Assembly (NCBI GenBank): GCA_014360655.1
Contig: JACIXC010000018.1
Span: forward strand, 1 to 58,358
DNA length: 58,358 bases
Reading direction: 5' to 3'
Source: Actinomycetota bacterium
Lineage (GTDB): Bacteria > Actinomycetota > Geothermincolia > Geothermincolales > RBG-13-55-18
Shown here: piece by piece, positions 7,694 to 15,944 of the stretch
Layout of the letters: each line of letters opens with the position of its first letter
Position numbering within the stretch: the first letter of the stretch is position 1
The notes under the pieces: generated by a model
Database searches by the model: none
Told to the model about the DNA's origin: nothing
What the model saw: only the letters and a program-made list of their open reading frames with translations
Made by a program: the position numbers and the translations under genes

Positions 7694-10075
7694 ATGAGGG
7701 AAACGGGCACACGGGTGGTTGCGGCACCCACGGATAGGGTGAAGAGGCTGCGGGAGAGGATCGTCGCCGCTCCCCAGGAGGTGTGCGTGGAGCGGGCGCG
7801 CTACCTCACGGAGGCCATGCGCGCGCACTGGGACGAGGACCCCCTGACGCGCATGAGCATGGCGCTCGAACATATCCTGGAAAACATAACCATAACGATC
7901 AGGGAGGGCGAGGTCGTGGTCGGGTGCCGCACCTCCAAGCTGAAGGGCGCCCCCCTCTTCCCGGAGAACAAGGCGCGCTGGCTGGAGGAGGACGTCGAGA
8001 ACTTCGACGCCAGGATCCTGCAGCGGGCGCTGATAACGCCCGAGGAGAAACGGGAGCTGCGCGAGGACATCCTTCCCTTCTGGCGAGGCAGGACGGTGGA
8101 GGAGCGCTTCGAGAGCCTGCTGCCGCCGGACGTGGCCGAGGACATGGACAAGTACATCTTCACCATCATGCTGGAGATGACCTACGGGATCGGGCACTTC
8201 ACCATGGATCACCCCACCCTGCTGCGCCTGGGCATGGGGGGGATCGCGGCGGAGGCGGAAAGGCGCCTGGGAGAGCTTCCCGCGCGGGAGCGCGAGGGTG
8301 AAAAAGGGAGATTCTACCAGTCCGTGGTCCGCTCCCTGCGGGCGGCGGTCCGCTTCGCCCGCCGCCACGCCGACCTGGCCCGGCGCATGGCGGAGGAGGA
8401 GAAGGACCCATCTCGCGCGGAGGAGCTGCGGGAGATGGCCCGCGTCTGCGGTCGCGTCCCCGAGCGCCCCGCGGAGACCTTCCACGAGGCAGTGCAGAGC
8501 GTCTACTTCGCCCACCTCATCGCGCAGATAGAGAGCGGCGGCAACTCCATCTCCCTGGGGCGCATCGACCAGTACCTCCTCCCCTATTACCGCCGGGACC
8601 TGGAGGCGGGCCGCATCACCCCCGAGAAGGCCCGAGAGCTCCTCTCCCTCCTCTATCTCAAGACCTGCGAGATATGGAACGTCCTGGAAGAGGCCTTCAT
8701 CCCCGGCGGGGAGGGGGCGGAGGGAAAGACCACCCAGAACCTGACCATCGGTGGCCTGGGTCCCGACGGCGAGGACGCCACAAACGAGCTCAGCTACCTG
8801 GCGCTGGACGCCTTCGCGGACGTGCGCACGGTGCAGCCAAACGTGAGCCTGCGCCTGGGCTCGCGGGCCCCCCGCGATTTCTTCCTGCGGGCGGTCGAGT
8901 ATGCCCGGGACGGCGTGCCCCTGCACTTCTTCAACGACGACGCCGTGGTACCCACCCTGGTGCGCGGGGGCCATTCCCTGGAGGACGCGCGGGACTACGC
9001 GCTGGTGGGTTGCGTGGAGCCGAACGCCCAGGGCAAGACCTTCGGGTCCACCTTCGCCGTGCAGTTCAACGGCATCAAGTGCGTGGAGTTCGCACTCTCC
9101 AACGGGGTGGACAACATCTTCGGTTACAGCTCGGGCATCGAGACAGGCGACCCCGCCTCCTTCACCTCCTTCCAGCAGGTCTGGGAGGCCTTCGCCGCCC
9201 AGATGTCCCACTTCGTCGGGCAGATGGTCAAGGGCATGGAGGCCCTGGACACGGCCATCGCGGGCATGCTCCCCTCACCCTTCGCCTCGGCCCTCATCGG
9301 GGGGCCCCTGGAAAAGGGCCTGGACGTCACGCGGGGAGGGGCGACGTACAACTCCACCGGCGTGCAGTTGATGGGGTTTTCCAACACCGCGGACAGCCTC
9401 TACGCCGTGAAGAAAGCCGTCTTCGAGGATGGAAGATATTCCCTTGAGGACCTGGCGGACTGGCTGGCCGGGGACTGGGCGGACGCCGAGGAGGCGCGCA
9501 AGTACCTGCTCCTGAAGGTGCCCAAGTACGGCAACGACCTGGAGGAGCCGGACGAGATGGCGGCGCGCGTGCTCGACCTATTCTGCGACCTCCTGGAAGG
9601 TCATACCAACTACCGGGGGGGCGCCTTCTGGCCGGGGGTCTTCTCCGTGGGCTTCCACCTGGCCATGGGTTCCTTCACCGGCGCCACGCCCGACGGCCGC
9701 AACGCGGGGGATGCCCTGGGCAACGGCCTCACCCCCTCCAACGGCTGCGCCGTTTCGGGTCCCACGGCGGTGATGAACTCCGTGTGCAAGCTGCCCCTCG
9801 GCCGCCTCTACAACGGCGCCAACCTCAACATGCGCTTCCCCGGGACAAGGACGGACCCCGAGAAGCTGCTGGCCCTCATCCAGGGATACTTCAGCGGGGG
9901 CGGACTGCAGGTCCAGTTCAACACGGTGGACACGGAGACCCTGCGGCGGGCCCAGGTCGAGCCAGAGAAATACCGTGACCTGGTGGTGCGCATAAGCGGT
10001 TATTCCGTCCTCTTCACCGGCCTGAGCGACACCGCCCAGGAGGAGATAATCAGCCGCTACGAATACCAGGTCTGA
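7694..10075 (+). CDS. Glycyl radical enzyme, PFL/glycerol-dehydratase-like family
   Basis: This is an oxygen-sensitive radical enzyme of 793 residues, the normal family length. The glycyl radical loop is RISGYSVLF, with Gly769 as the predicted radical site. The thiyl site is GCVEP, with Cys440 and Glu442. A GCVEP loop is shared by dehydratases and C-N or C-S lyases (glycerol and diol dehydratase, choline TMA-lyase, isethionate lyase) and differs from the CC pair of pyruvate formate-lyase. The pyruvate formate-lyase reaction is therefore unlikely, but the substrate is open. No radical-SAM activase is encoded nearby, although these genes are normally adjacent. CoA transferase genes follow on the same strand. 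The start is ATG 7694 with GGGAGG 10 nt upstream. Confidence 0.93.
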   Translation: MRETGTRVVAAPTDRVKRLRERIVAAPQEVCVERARYLTEAMRAHWDEDPLTRMSMALEHILENITITIREGEVVVGCRTSKLKGAPLFPENKARWLEEDVENFDARILQRALITPEEKRELREDILPFWRGRTVEERFESLLPPDVAEDMDKYIFTIMLEMTYGIGHFTMDHPTLLRLGMGGIAAEAERRLGELPAREREGEKGRFYQSVVRSLRAAVRFARRHADLARRMAEEEKDPSRAEELREMARVCGRVPERPAETFHEAVQSVYFAHLIAQIESGGNSISLGRIDQYLLPYYRRDLEAGRITPEKARELLSLLYLKTCEIWNVLEEAFIPGGEGAEGKTTQNLTIGGLGPDGEDATNELSYLALDAFADVRTVQPNVSLRLGSRAPRDFFLRAVEYARDGVPLHFFNDDAVVPTLVRGGHSLEDARDYALVGCVEPNAQGKTFGSTFAVQFNGIKCVEFALSNGVDNIFGYSSGIETGDPASFTSFQQVWEAFAAQMSHFVGQMVKGMEALDTAIAGMLPSPFASALIGGPLEKGLDVTRGGATYNSTGVQLMGFSNTADSLYAVKKAVFEDGRYSLEDLADWLAGDWADAEEARKYLLLKVPKYGNDLEEPDEMAARVLDLFCDLLEGHTNYRGGAFWPGVFSVGFHLAMGSFTGATPDGRNAGDALGNGLTPSNGCAVSGPTAVMNSVCKLPLGRLYNGANLNMRFPGTRTDPEKLLALIQGYFSGGGLQVQFNTVDTETLRRAQVEPEKYRDLVVRISGYSVLFTGLSDTAQEEIISRYEYQV

Positions 10076-10222
10076 AGCGTGACCGGGTATGAAGGGTGAC
10101 CGGGTTTAAGGACGAACTGGCTTCAAGGGCGGCCTGGCTTGACGGGAGGCCGGCTCTAACGGCCTTGATGGATGACCGGCTTTGACGGGAGAACGGCTTT
10201 GACGGGAGAGCCCGCTTGCAGG
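10074..10222. repeat. Degenerate 17-bp tandem repeat, about nine units
   Basis: Starting at the stop codon of the glycyl radical enzyme gene, successive ~17-mers run GAAGCGTGACCGGGTAT, GAAGGGTGACCGGGTTT, AAGGACGAACTGGCTTC, AAGGGCGGCCTGGCTTG and so on, ending in GAGAACGGCTTTGACGG and GAGAGCCCGCTTGCAGG. One unit is only 13 bp. The array fills most of the 190-bp spacer to the CoA transferase A gene and has no coding signal. Confidence 0.65.
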
Positions 10223-10265
10223 AGCCGGCCGGCGACAGGAAGGAGTTTCCAGGAGGAGGTGGGGG

Positions 10266-11201
10266 ATGAGCAAAGTCATGACCATGCGCGAGGCCATCGC
10301 CGAGCACGTCCACGACGGGGATTTTCTCTTCATCGGCGGCTACATCTGCCGGACCCCCTTCGCCGCCATACACGAGATCATCCGGCAGGGTAAGAAAGAC
10401 CTCACCGTCACCCGCAGCAACGCCGCGGACGATTTCGACATGCTCATCGGGGCGGGGGCGGTGAAGCGGTTCATCGCCACCTTCCTCTCCCTGGGCGTTT
10501 ACGGGTTGGGAAGGTGCTTCCGGCGTTCCCTGGAGAAGGGGATACCGCACAGGATCGAGTTGGAGGAATACACCAACCTGTCCCTGCCCATGATGCTCAT
10601 GGCCGGCGCCCTGGGTATGCCCTTCATCCCGGTGAAGGACATGGTGGGGTCGGACCTGCTGAAGGTGAGATCCTTCCTGGGAGAGGGAAAGTACAAGGTC
10701 ATCGATAATCCCTTCGACGGCACACCCACCCTGCTGGTGCCGGCGCTCAACCCGGACGTGGCCATCATCCACGTGCAGCAGGCGGACGAGGACGGCAACG
10801 CCCAGGTATGGGGCATCGAGGGCGACTGCAAGTGGGGGGCCAACGCCGCCCGCAAGGTCATCGTGAGCTGCGAGAGGATAGTCTCCCGCGAGGTGATCGG
10901 GAAGGACCCCTCGCGCACCATCGTCCCCGACTTCCAGGTGGCGGCGGTGGTGGAGGAGCCCTTCGGGGCGCATCCCGGCTACACCCCGGGCTTCTACGAC
11001 GTGGACTTCATGTTTGGCAGCCTTTACCAGCAGGCCTCGGGCAGCGAGGAGGGTTTCCGGGCCTTTCTCGACGAGTGGGTCTTCGGGGTCGAGGACCGCA
11101 ACGCCTACGTACAGCATTACATCGAGAAGTTCGGGTACTCCCAGTTCCGGGGGCTCATGGCCGAGTTCGATTACGGTTACCCGGTCAGCTACGCGTACTG
11201 A
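10266..11201 (+). CDS. CoA-transferase family I, subunit A (glutaconate CoA-transferase A / IpdA-like)
   Basis: The 311-residue product has the N-terminal MREAIAEHVHDGDFLFIGGY of family I alpha subunits, VTRSNAADDFDMLIGAGAVK in the fold core, and HVQQADEDGNAQVWG and EEPFGAHPGYTPGFYD typical of the glutaconate-CoA-transferase/IpdA branch. The alpha subunit binds substrate; the active-site glutamate is in the partner encoded next (20 bp away). IpdAB from actinobacterial steroid catabolism are homologous but act as ring-opening hydrolases, so transferase versus hydrolase activity is not settled. The start is an ATG after an excellent GGAGGAGGTGGGGG. Confidence 0.9.
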   Translation: MSKVMTMREAIAEHVHDGDFLFIGGYICRTPFAAIHEIIRQGKKDLTVTRSNAADDFDMLIGAGAVKRFIATFLSLGVYGLGRCFRRSLEKGIPHRIELEEYTNLSLPMMLMAGALGMPFIPVKDMVGSDLLKVRSFLGEGKYKVIDNPFDGTPTLLVPALNPDVAIIHVQQADEDGNAQVWGIEGDCKWGANAARKVIVSCERIVSREVIGKDPSRTIVPDFQVAAVVEEPFGAHPGYTPGFYDVDFMFGSLYQQASGSEEGFRAFLDEWVFGVEDRNAYVQHYIEKFGYSQFRGLMAEFDYGYPVSYAY

Positions 11202-11221
11202 GGACGCGGGGGGTGAGGTGG

Positions 11222-12022
11222 ATGAGCGCGACGGAGACGGATTACATCAAGCCCGAGCTCATGGCATGCTGCGGGGCCCGGGAGATACGCGACGGGGACC
11301 TGGTCATCGTGGGCACCGGGTTCCCCAGCGTGGCCGCCAACATCGCCCGCTACACCCACGCGCCCAACGCGCGCATGATGCAGGAGTCGGGGGTTTACGA
11401 CGCCCAGCCCAAGCGCCCGGCCCTCTCGGTGGGAGACCCCTGCCTCAACCCCGGGGCCGCCTTCATCGGCTCCCTCATAGACGTGATGGGCATGTTCCTG
11501 CAGGGTGGAAAGGTGGACGTGGGTTTCCTGGCCGGGAGCCAGGTGGATAAATATGGCAACATCAACACCACCGTCATCGGGGACTACGAGCGGCCCAGGA
11601 GCCGCCTGCCGGGGAGCGGGGGAGCCAATCCCATCGGGCTCCTTGCGAAGAGGGTGCTCATCATCGCCCTGCACGACAAGCGGCGCCTGGCGGAGCGGGT
11701 GGACTTCATCACCACCCCCGGCTACATCGACGGCCCGGGAAGCCGCGCCGCGTGGGGTCTCCCGGAGGACCAGGGGCCGGAGGTCATCATCACCAACAAG
11801 GGCGTGCTGCGCTTCGACAAGGAGAGCAAGGAAGCCTACCTGGAGTCCTACCACCCGGGAAGCACCATCGAGGAGATCCTGGAGAACACCCCCTGGGAGC
11901 TCAAGGTGGCGGAGGACGTGCACGAGACGCCGCCGCCCACCGCGGAGGAGCTGCGGGCCATCCGGGAGATCATCGACCCCATGCGCATGATCACCATCTA
12001 CCTCAAGCGCGGCTACGTCTGA
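11222..12022 (+). CDS. CoA-transferase family I, subunit B (glutaconate CoA-transferase B / IpdB-like)
   Basis: The 266-residue product carries ARMMQESGVYD; Glu55 of this ESG motif aligns with the nucleophilic glutamate of glutaconate CoA-transferase B. Other landmarks are SVGDPCLNPGA, LQGGKVDVGFLAGSQVDKYG and NINTTVIGDYERP. It forms the catalytic half of a heteromer with the preceding subunit. The ATG at 11222 follows GGGGGGTGAGGTGG. The C-terminus (PPPTAEELRAIREIIDPMR) is also typical of the family. Clustering with a glycyl radical enzyme and acyl-CoA dehydrogenases suggests activation, or ring cleavage, of a CoA ester intermediate. Confidence 0.9.
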   Translation: MSATETDYIKPELMACCGAREIRDGDLVIVGTGFPSVAANIARYTHAPNARMMQESGVYDAQPKRPALSVGDPCLNPGAAFIGSLIDVMGMFLQGGKVDVGFLAGSQVDKYGNINTTVIGDYERPRSRLPGSGGANPIGLLAKRVLIIALHDKRRLAERVDFITTPGYIDGPGSRAAWGLPEDQGPEVIITNKGVLRFDKESKEAYLESYHPGSTIEEILENTPWELKVAEDVHETPPPTAEELRAIREIIDPMRMITIYLKRGYV

Positions 12023-12072
12023 GAGGGCATCCCGCGGAGGGGGATGCAGGGGATGAGCGGGAGGTGAAAGGA

Positions 12073-13440
12073 GTGGACGAAACGCGCAAGCTGGCCGGCT
12101 TCTGCGCGCGCGCGCGCTGGGATGACCTGCCCCCCGAGGTGCGGCGGCGCGCCAGGATCTGCGTGCTGGACTTCGTGGCCAACGTCTACGGTTCGCTGCA
12201 GTTGCGCGAGGTGAGGGGGATCGCGGACTACGTCCGTTCCCTGGGGGGAGCCCCCACGTCCGCCGTCCTGGGCTGCGGGTACGGGACGGCCCCGCAGCTG
12301 GCGGCCTTCGTCAACGGCACGCTGGCGGAATCCATCGAGGCGCAGGACGGGCTGCGCTACGGCGGCAACCACCCGGTTTCGGCGGTGATGCCCGCGGCGC
12401 TGGCGACGGCGGAGAGCGAGGGCTGCGGCGGAAGGAAATTCCTGGAAGCACTGGTGGCGGGCTACGAGGTGGCCAACCGCACGGCGGCCGCCGTGCACCC
12501 CTCCCACACCCTTTCCGGCTTTCTGCCCACGGGCACCTGCGGGACCTTCGGGGCCGCGGCGGCGGCGGCCCTGCTCATGGGCCTGGACGAGGAGGGCATA
12601 CTCAACGCCCTGGGGATCGCGGGCTACCTGGCTCCCCTTTCCATGGCGGAGATCCTCATGGGCGGCTTCACCGCCAAGGTGGTGCAGGGCGGGCAGGCGG
12701 CCGCGGCGGGTATCACCGCCGCCGCCCTGGCGAAGTCCGGGATCACGGGGGCGCCCTACGTACTGGAAGGCTCCCAGCTGCAGGGGGGCTTCACCCAGAT
12801 CACGCTGCGTGGGGAAGCCAACCTGGAAAGGATCACCGAGGGGCTGGGAGAGCACTACAGCATCCTGGACATGTACCTCAAGCCCTATTCCGCGTGCCGA
12901 CACACCCACGGGGCGGTGCAGGCCCTGCTGGAAATACTCGCCGAGAGGGACCCGAAGCCCGACGAGGTGGAGAAGGTGGAGGTCTACACCTACGGCATCG
13001 CGGTGGTGGCGGTGGGCAAGGGGCTGGGCGAGAACGAGAGCTTCGTGTCCGCCCAGTTCTCCATCCCCTACGTGGTGGCGGCGGCCATGCTGGACCGTGA
13101 GCTGGGGCCGCGCCAGCTCACCGCGGAGAGGCGCGCCGACCCCGCGCTGAGGGAGCTCATGTCGCGGGTGGAGGTGAAGCTGGACGAGGACCTGCAGAAG
13201 GTCTACCCGGAGAAGACGACCAGCCGCGTGGAGCTGCTGCTCGCGGGAGGGGAGAGGCTGGCGCGGCAGGTGGACGTCCCCAAGGGAGACCCCCGCGACC
13301 CCATGGAGGAGGACGACGTGCGCGAAAAACTGCGGCGCTTCGCCGGAGACCGCGACGCGGGGAAGCTGGAGGAGCTGGCCGGCATGGTCATGCGCCTGGA
13401 GGAGATCGGAGACATGGGAAGGTTCACGGAGATGGTATAG
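12073..13440 (+). CDS. MmgE/PrpD family protein (2-methylcitrate dehydratase-like)
   Basis: The 455-residue product shows the MmgE/PrpD fold: N-terminal LPPEVRRRARICVLDFVANV, central EAQDGLRYGGNHPVSAVMPA, HPSHTLSGFLPTGTCGTFGA, KVVQGGQAAAAGI and KPYSACRHTHGAVQA. Family members include 2-methylcitrate dehydratase, cis-aconitate decarboxylase and many catabolic hydratases or dehydratases of unknown substrate. The usual PrpD cluster partners (PrpB, PrpC) are absent here, so a role in the local acyl-CoA pathway is more likely than propionate metabolism. The start is GTG 12073, placed 8 nt after GGGAGG; GTG 12064 is the alternative. Confidence 0.9.
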   Translation: MDETRKLAGFCARARWDDLPPEVRRRARICVLDFVANVYGSLQLREVRGIADYVRSLGGAPTSAVLGCGYGTAPQLAAFVNGTLAESIEAQDGLRYGGNHPVSAVMPAALATAESEGCGGRKFLEALVAGYEVANRTAAAVHPSHTLSGFLPTGTCGTFGAAAAAALLMGLDEEGILNALGIAGYLAPLSMAEILMGGFTAKVVQGGQAAAAGITAAALAKSGITGAPYVLEGSQLQGGFTQITLRGEANLERITEGLGEHYSILDMYLKPYSACRHTHGAVQALLEILAERDPKPDEVEKVEVYTYGIAVVAVGKGLGENESFVSAQFSIPYVVAAAMLDRELGPRQLTAERRADPALRELMSRVEVKLDEDLQKVYPEKTTSRVELLLAGGERLARQVDVPKGDPRDPMEEDDVREKLRRFAGDRDAGKLEELAGMVMRLEEIGDMGRFTEMV

Positions 13441-13497
13441 GCGGTTCCGGGAAGCGAGGAACGCGGCGGAGCCGGAACGCGAGGGGAGCGCAAGAAA

Positions 13498-13637
13498 GAC
13501 GCGAGGGGAACCCGTGGGAACACGGGGGAGGAGACGCGAGGGGAACCCGTGGAAACACGGGGGAGGAGACGCGAGGGGAACACGGGGGAACGCGGGGAAG
13601 GAGACGCGAGGGGAACACGGGGGAACGCGAGGAAGGA
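13498..13637. repeat. 35-bp tandem repeat, four units
   Basis: Units begin with GACGCGAGGGGAAC at 13498, 13533, 13568 and 13603, an exact 35-bp period. Two units carry GGGAACCCGTGG and two GGGAACACGGGG, so the array has paired sub-variants. There are no unique spacers, so it is not a CRISPR array. It fills most of the 280-bp gap between the MmgE/PrpD and acyl-CoA dehydrogenase genes; the strand is purine-rich. Confidence 0.85.
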
Positions 13638-13720
13638 AAGGAAAATAAAGGAAAACGCCTGGGACTCGAAGCGGGTGCTCGAGGCGACCGGGATGGCAAC
13701 GGGACGGGAAAGGAGCGGAG

Positions 13721-14887
13721 ATGGACTTTTCCTTCAACGACGAACAGAAGCTGCTGATCGAGACCATCCGCGCCATGGGGGAGAGGGAGGACTTCAAACA
13801 GCTCGCCGCGGACATAGACGCCAGGGCCGAGTTCCCCCACCACCTCCTGAAGAAATACGCGGACATGGACCTCCTGGGGATGACCCTCTCCCCGGAGTAC
13901 GGGGGAGGGGGCGCTCCGGCCATCAACGCCATTTTGGCCATCGAGGAGCTGGCGAAGTTCAGTCCCATGATCGCCGCGCCGGTCTTCGAGTCCAACGTAG
14001 GGGCGGTGCGGGTGATAGACCTCTTCGGCACGGAGGAGCAGAAACGGGCCATCATCCCCGGGGTGTGCCGGGGGGAGCTGAGCGTGTCCGTGTGCATGAC
14101 CGAGCCGGAGGCCGGTTCCGACCTCACCTCCCTCAAGACCCACGTGGTGGAGGACGGCGACGACCTCATCCTCAACGGGCAGAAGATATTCATCTCCGGG
14201 GGCGGGGAAGCCAGCCATTACCTGGTCTACACCCGCTTCGGGGACATCATGGGCTACAAGGGGATCGGGGGCATCATCGTGGAGAGGGACATGCCGGGGT
14301 TCTCCTTCGGCAAACAGGAGGAATTCATGGGCCTGCGCGGCATGCCCTCCTGCGAGCTCATCTTCGAGGACGTGCGGGTTCCCAGGAAGAACGTGGTCCT
14401 GGAGGCGGGGGAGTTCAGCAAGCTCATGCTCACCTTCGACATCGAGCGCTGCGGGAACGCGGCCATGTGCCTGGGGGTGGCGGGGGGCGCCCTGGAGGAG
14501 GCCAAGGCCTACGCCATGCAGCGCCGCGCCTTCGGGAGGCCCATCTGCGAGTTCCAGGCCATCCAGTTCATGATCGTGGACATGGCCATGAAGCTGGAGG
14601 CGGCGCGCCTGCTTGTCTACCGGGCGGCCAGCGGCGCGGGTCAGGGCTTGCCCTCCGTCTACGAGGCCTCGCTGGCCAAGTGCTTCGCCAACGAGATGGT
14701 GGTGGAGGTGACCAACGCGGCCATGCAGGTCTTCGGCGGCTACGGGTACAGCAGGGACTTCCCGGTGGAGAGGATGATGCGCGACGCCAAGGCCTGGGGA
14801 GTGGCGGGTGGCACCGTGCAGATGCTGCGCATCACCCTGGCCAGTTTCCTTTTCGGCAGGCGCTTCGACCAGCGGCCGGGAAAGTGA
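13721..14887 (+). CDS. Acyl-CoA dehydrogenase with relocated catalytic glutamate
   Basis: The 388-residue flavoprotein has the usual order. These are N-terminal FNDEQKLLIETIRAMGE, the FAD-site CMTEPEAGSDLTSLKT, FISGGGEASHYLVYTRFG, and C-terminal QVFGGYGYSRDFPVERMMRD. At the site where medium- and short-chain enzymes have YEGT with the catalytic Glu, this protein has GVAGGTVQ. It does have TFDIERCGNAA, where IVD and LCAD place their base (DLER). Use of that alternative glutamate is therefore predicted, consistent with a branched, cyclic or bulky acyl substrate. It oxidises an acyl-CoA to the enoyl-CoA, passing electrons to ETF. The start is an ATG after GGAGCGGAG. Confidence 0.92.
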   Translation: MDFSFNDEQKLLIETIRAMGEREDFKQLAADIDARAEFPHHLLKKYADMDLLGMTLSPEYGGGGAPAINAILAIEELAKFSPMIAAPVFESNVGAVRVIDLFGTEEQKRAIIPGVCRGELSVSVCMTEPEAGSDLTSLKTHVVEDGDDLILNGQKIFISGGGEASHYLVYTRFGDIMGYKGIGGIIVERDMPGFSFGKQEEFMGLRGMPSCELIFEDVRVPRKNVVLEAGEFSKLMLTFDIERCGNAAMCLGVAGGALEEAKAYAMQRRAFGRPICEFQAIQFMIVDMAMKLEAARLLVYRAASGAGQGLPSVYEASLAKCFANEMVVEVTNAAMQVFGGYGYSRDFPVERMMRDAKAWGVAGGTVQMLRITLASFLFGRRFDQRPGK

Positions 14888-14988
14888 CGGGTTGGCCGCA
14901 CCGCCGGCGGTGAGGGCGGGCCGCGCGGCCCGCCGCAACGAAGGGGCGCCGGGGAGGCCCGGCGGCGACCTCGAGGAGGGGGTGCGAG

Positions 14989-15429
14989 ATGGGAGAATAT
15001 TACAGGGACGCGGAGCAGCTCTACGAGATCTACGGGTACTTCATGGACAGGATCCTGCGGGACCCGAAGGCGGGCCCCAAGATGGCGAGGGCGGGGATCA
15101 TCATCAAGTTCATCTACACGGATCCCGACGCGGAGATCACCATCGACCTCAAGAACCCGCCCGAGAAGGAAGGCTATTACGGCACCTACTACCTTGGACC
15201 GTGCGACCTCAAGGAGGACGTGTGGTCCAAGCAGGCGGCGGACTTCTCGCACAGCTTCTGGCACGGGCTGGAAAACCCCGTGGCCGCGGTGACCAAGGGC
15301 AAGATAAAGCAGGGCGGGAAGATCACCGCCATGCTCAAGCTGCTTCCCGTGGTGCGCCCCGCCTTCGACCTCTTCCCCAAGGTCCTGGAGGAGATGGGCT
15401 ACGGGGACAAGGTGATCCGCAAGGAATAG
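14989..15429 (+). CDS. SCP2 sterol-binding domain protein
   Basis: The 146-residue single-domain protein has the SCP2 pattern. A helical start (YYRDAEQLYEIYGYFMDRIL) leads to beta strands (IIIKFIYTDPDAEITIDLKN), then DVWSKQAADFSHSFWHGLEN and the typical KGKIKQGGKITAMLKLLPVV, matching the conserved G(K/R)IK..GD segment. SCP2 domains bind lipids or fatty acyl-CoA and are used as carriers in several catabolic clusters. It lies 101 bp after the acyl-CoA dehydrogenase gene and before the dehydrogenase pair. The start is an ATG after GAGGAGGGGGTGCGAG. Confidence 0.82.
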   Translation: MGEYYRDAEQLYEIYGYFMDRILRDPKAGPKMARAGIIIKFIYTDPDAEITIDLKNPPEKEGYYGTYYLGPCDLKEDVWSKQAADFSHSFWHGLENPVAAVTKGKIKQGGKITAMLKLLPVVRPAFDLFPKVLEEMGYGDKVIRKE

Positions 15430-15444
15430 CGGACACGTACGAGG

Positions 15445-15500
15445 TCGGGCCCCGTCCGTGTCCGGAAAAGGGAGGGGTCAGGCCCCGTCCGTGTCCGGGG
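15445..15500. repeat. Two copies of GGGCCCCGTCCGTGTCCGG-type repeat in a 515-bp spacer
   Basis: TCGGGCCCCGTCCGTGTCCGG (from 15446) and TCAGGCCCCGTCCGTGTCCGG (from 15479) are a direct pair. CTGGCCCCGTCCGTGACTTC at about 39067-39086 is a distant relative. The rest of 15430-15944 is a non-coding spacer with one AT-rich patch (GGGCATATCATATCTATACGG, about 15572-15592). I see no reliable promoter or gene in it. Confidence 0.6.
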
Positions 15501-15944
15501 CTCCGCCTATGCCTGGGGGATATCCCGACGGGGGAAAGGGGGTTATCCCCCATTGTCCCCTGTGACGGGGTGGGCATATCATATCTATACGGTTTCGGTG
15601 CACTTTGTACGTGAAAGGGGGAGGTGCGGCTGTTCCCGGTCTTTTGACCCTTCCTGGCGGCGTCGTGTCCCGTCCTCCCGTCCTCTTTCCTCGCGTGAAG
15701 GTGGAAGCGTGTTCCCGCAAGGAGCAGGCGGAAAAGACGGCTCGCGCCGCACGGGTTGCGCACGCCGCGTTGAAGGCCGCGCGAAGCGCCGGAAAAATGG
15801 GAGCATTGCCGAGATCTCGAACCCCGTGATCACCGTTATTCACCGGAATCACTGAAATCGCCAAGGCGTGGCCGCCCCGCCGGCGGAGCCGGCATGTTTT
15901 GCCCGGGGCGGCACCAGAGGGAGTTGCGATGGAAGGAGGTTCAC

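Noticed and set aside
6503-9211. A ~900-codon open frame on the minus strand opposite the SDR and glycyl radical enzyme genes
   Set aside because: It is antisense to well-supported genes, has His/Gly/Arg/Leu-rich low-complexity content and no recognisable motif; long antisense frames are expected in high-GC codon usage.
7694-10075. Glycyl radical enzyme as pyruvate formate-lyase or benzylsuccinate synthase
   Set aside because: The GCVEP thiyl loop has a single cysteine followed by Glu rather than the PFL CC pair, and no small BssB/C-like subunits or adjacent activase are present.
13498-13637. Possible CRISPR array
   Set aside because: Units are contiguous 35-mers without unique spacers, and no cas genes are present. 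The same applies to the array at 40119-40258.
15553-15855. Small open frames in the spacer before the acyl-CoA dehydrogenase pair
   Set aside because: They lack ribosome sites and homology, overlap in several frames, and have Arg/Ser-rich composition typical of non-coding high-GC DNA.
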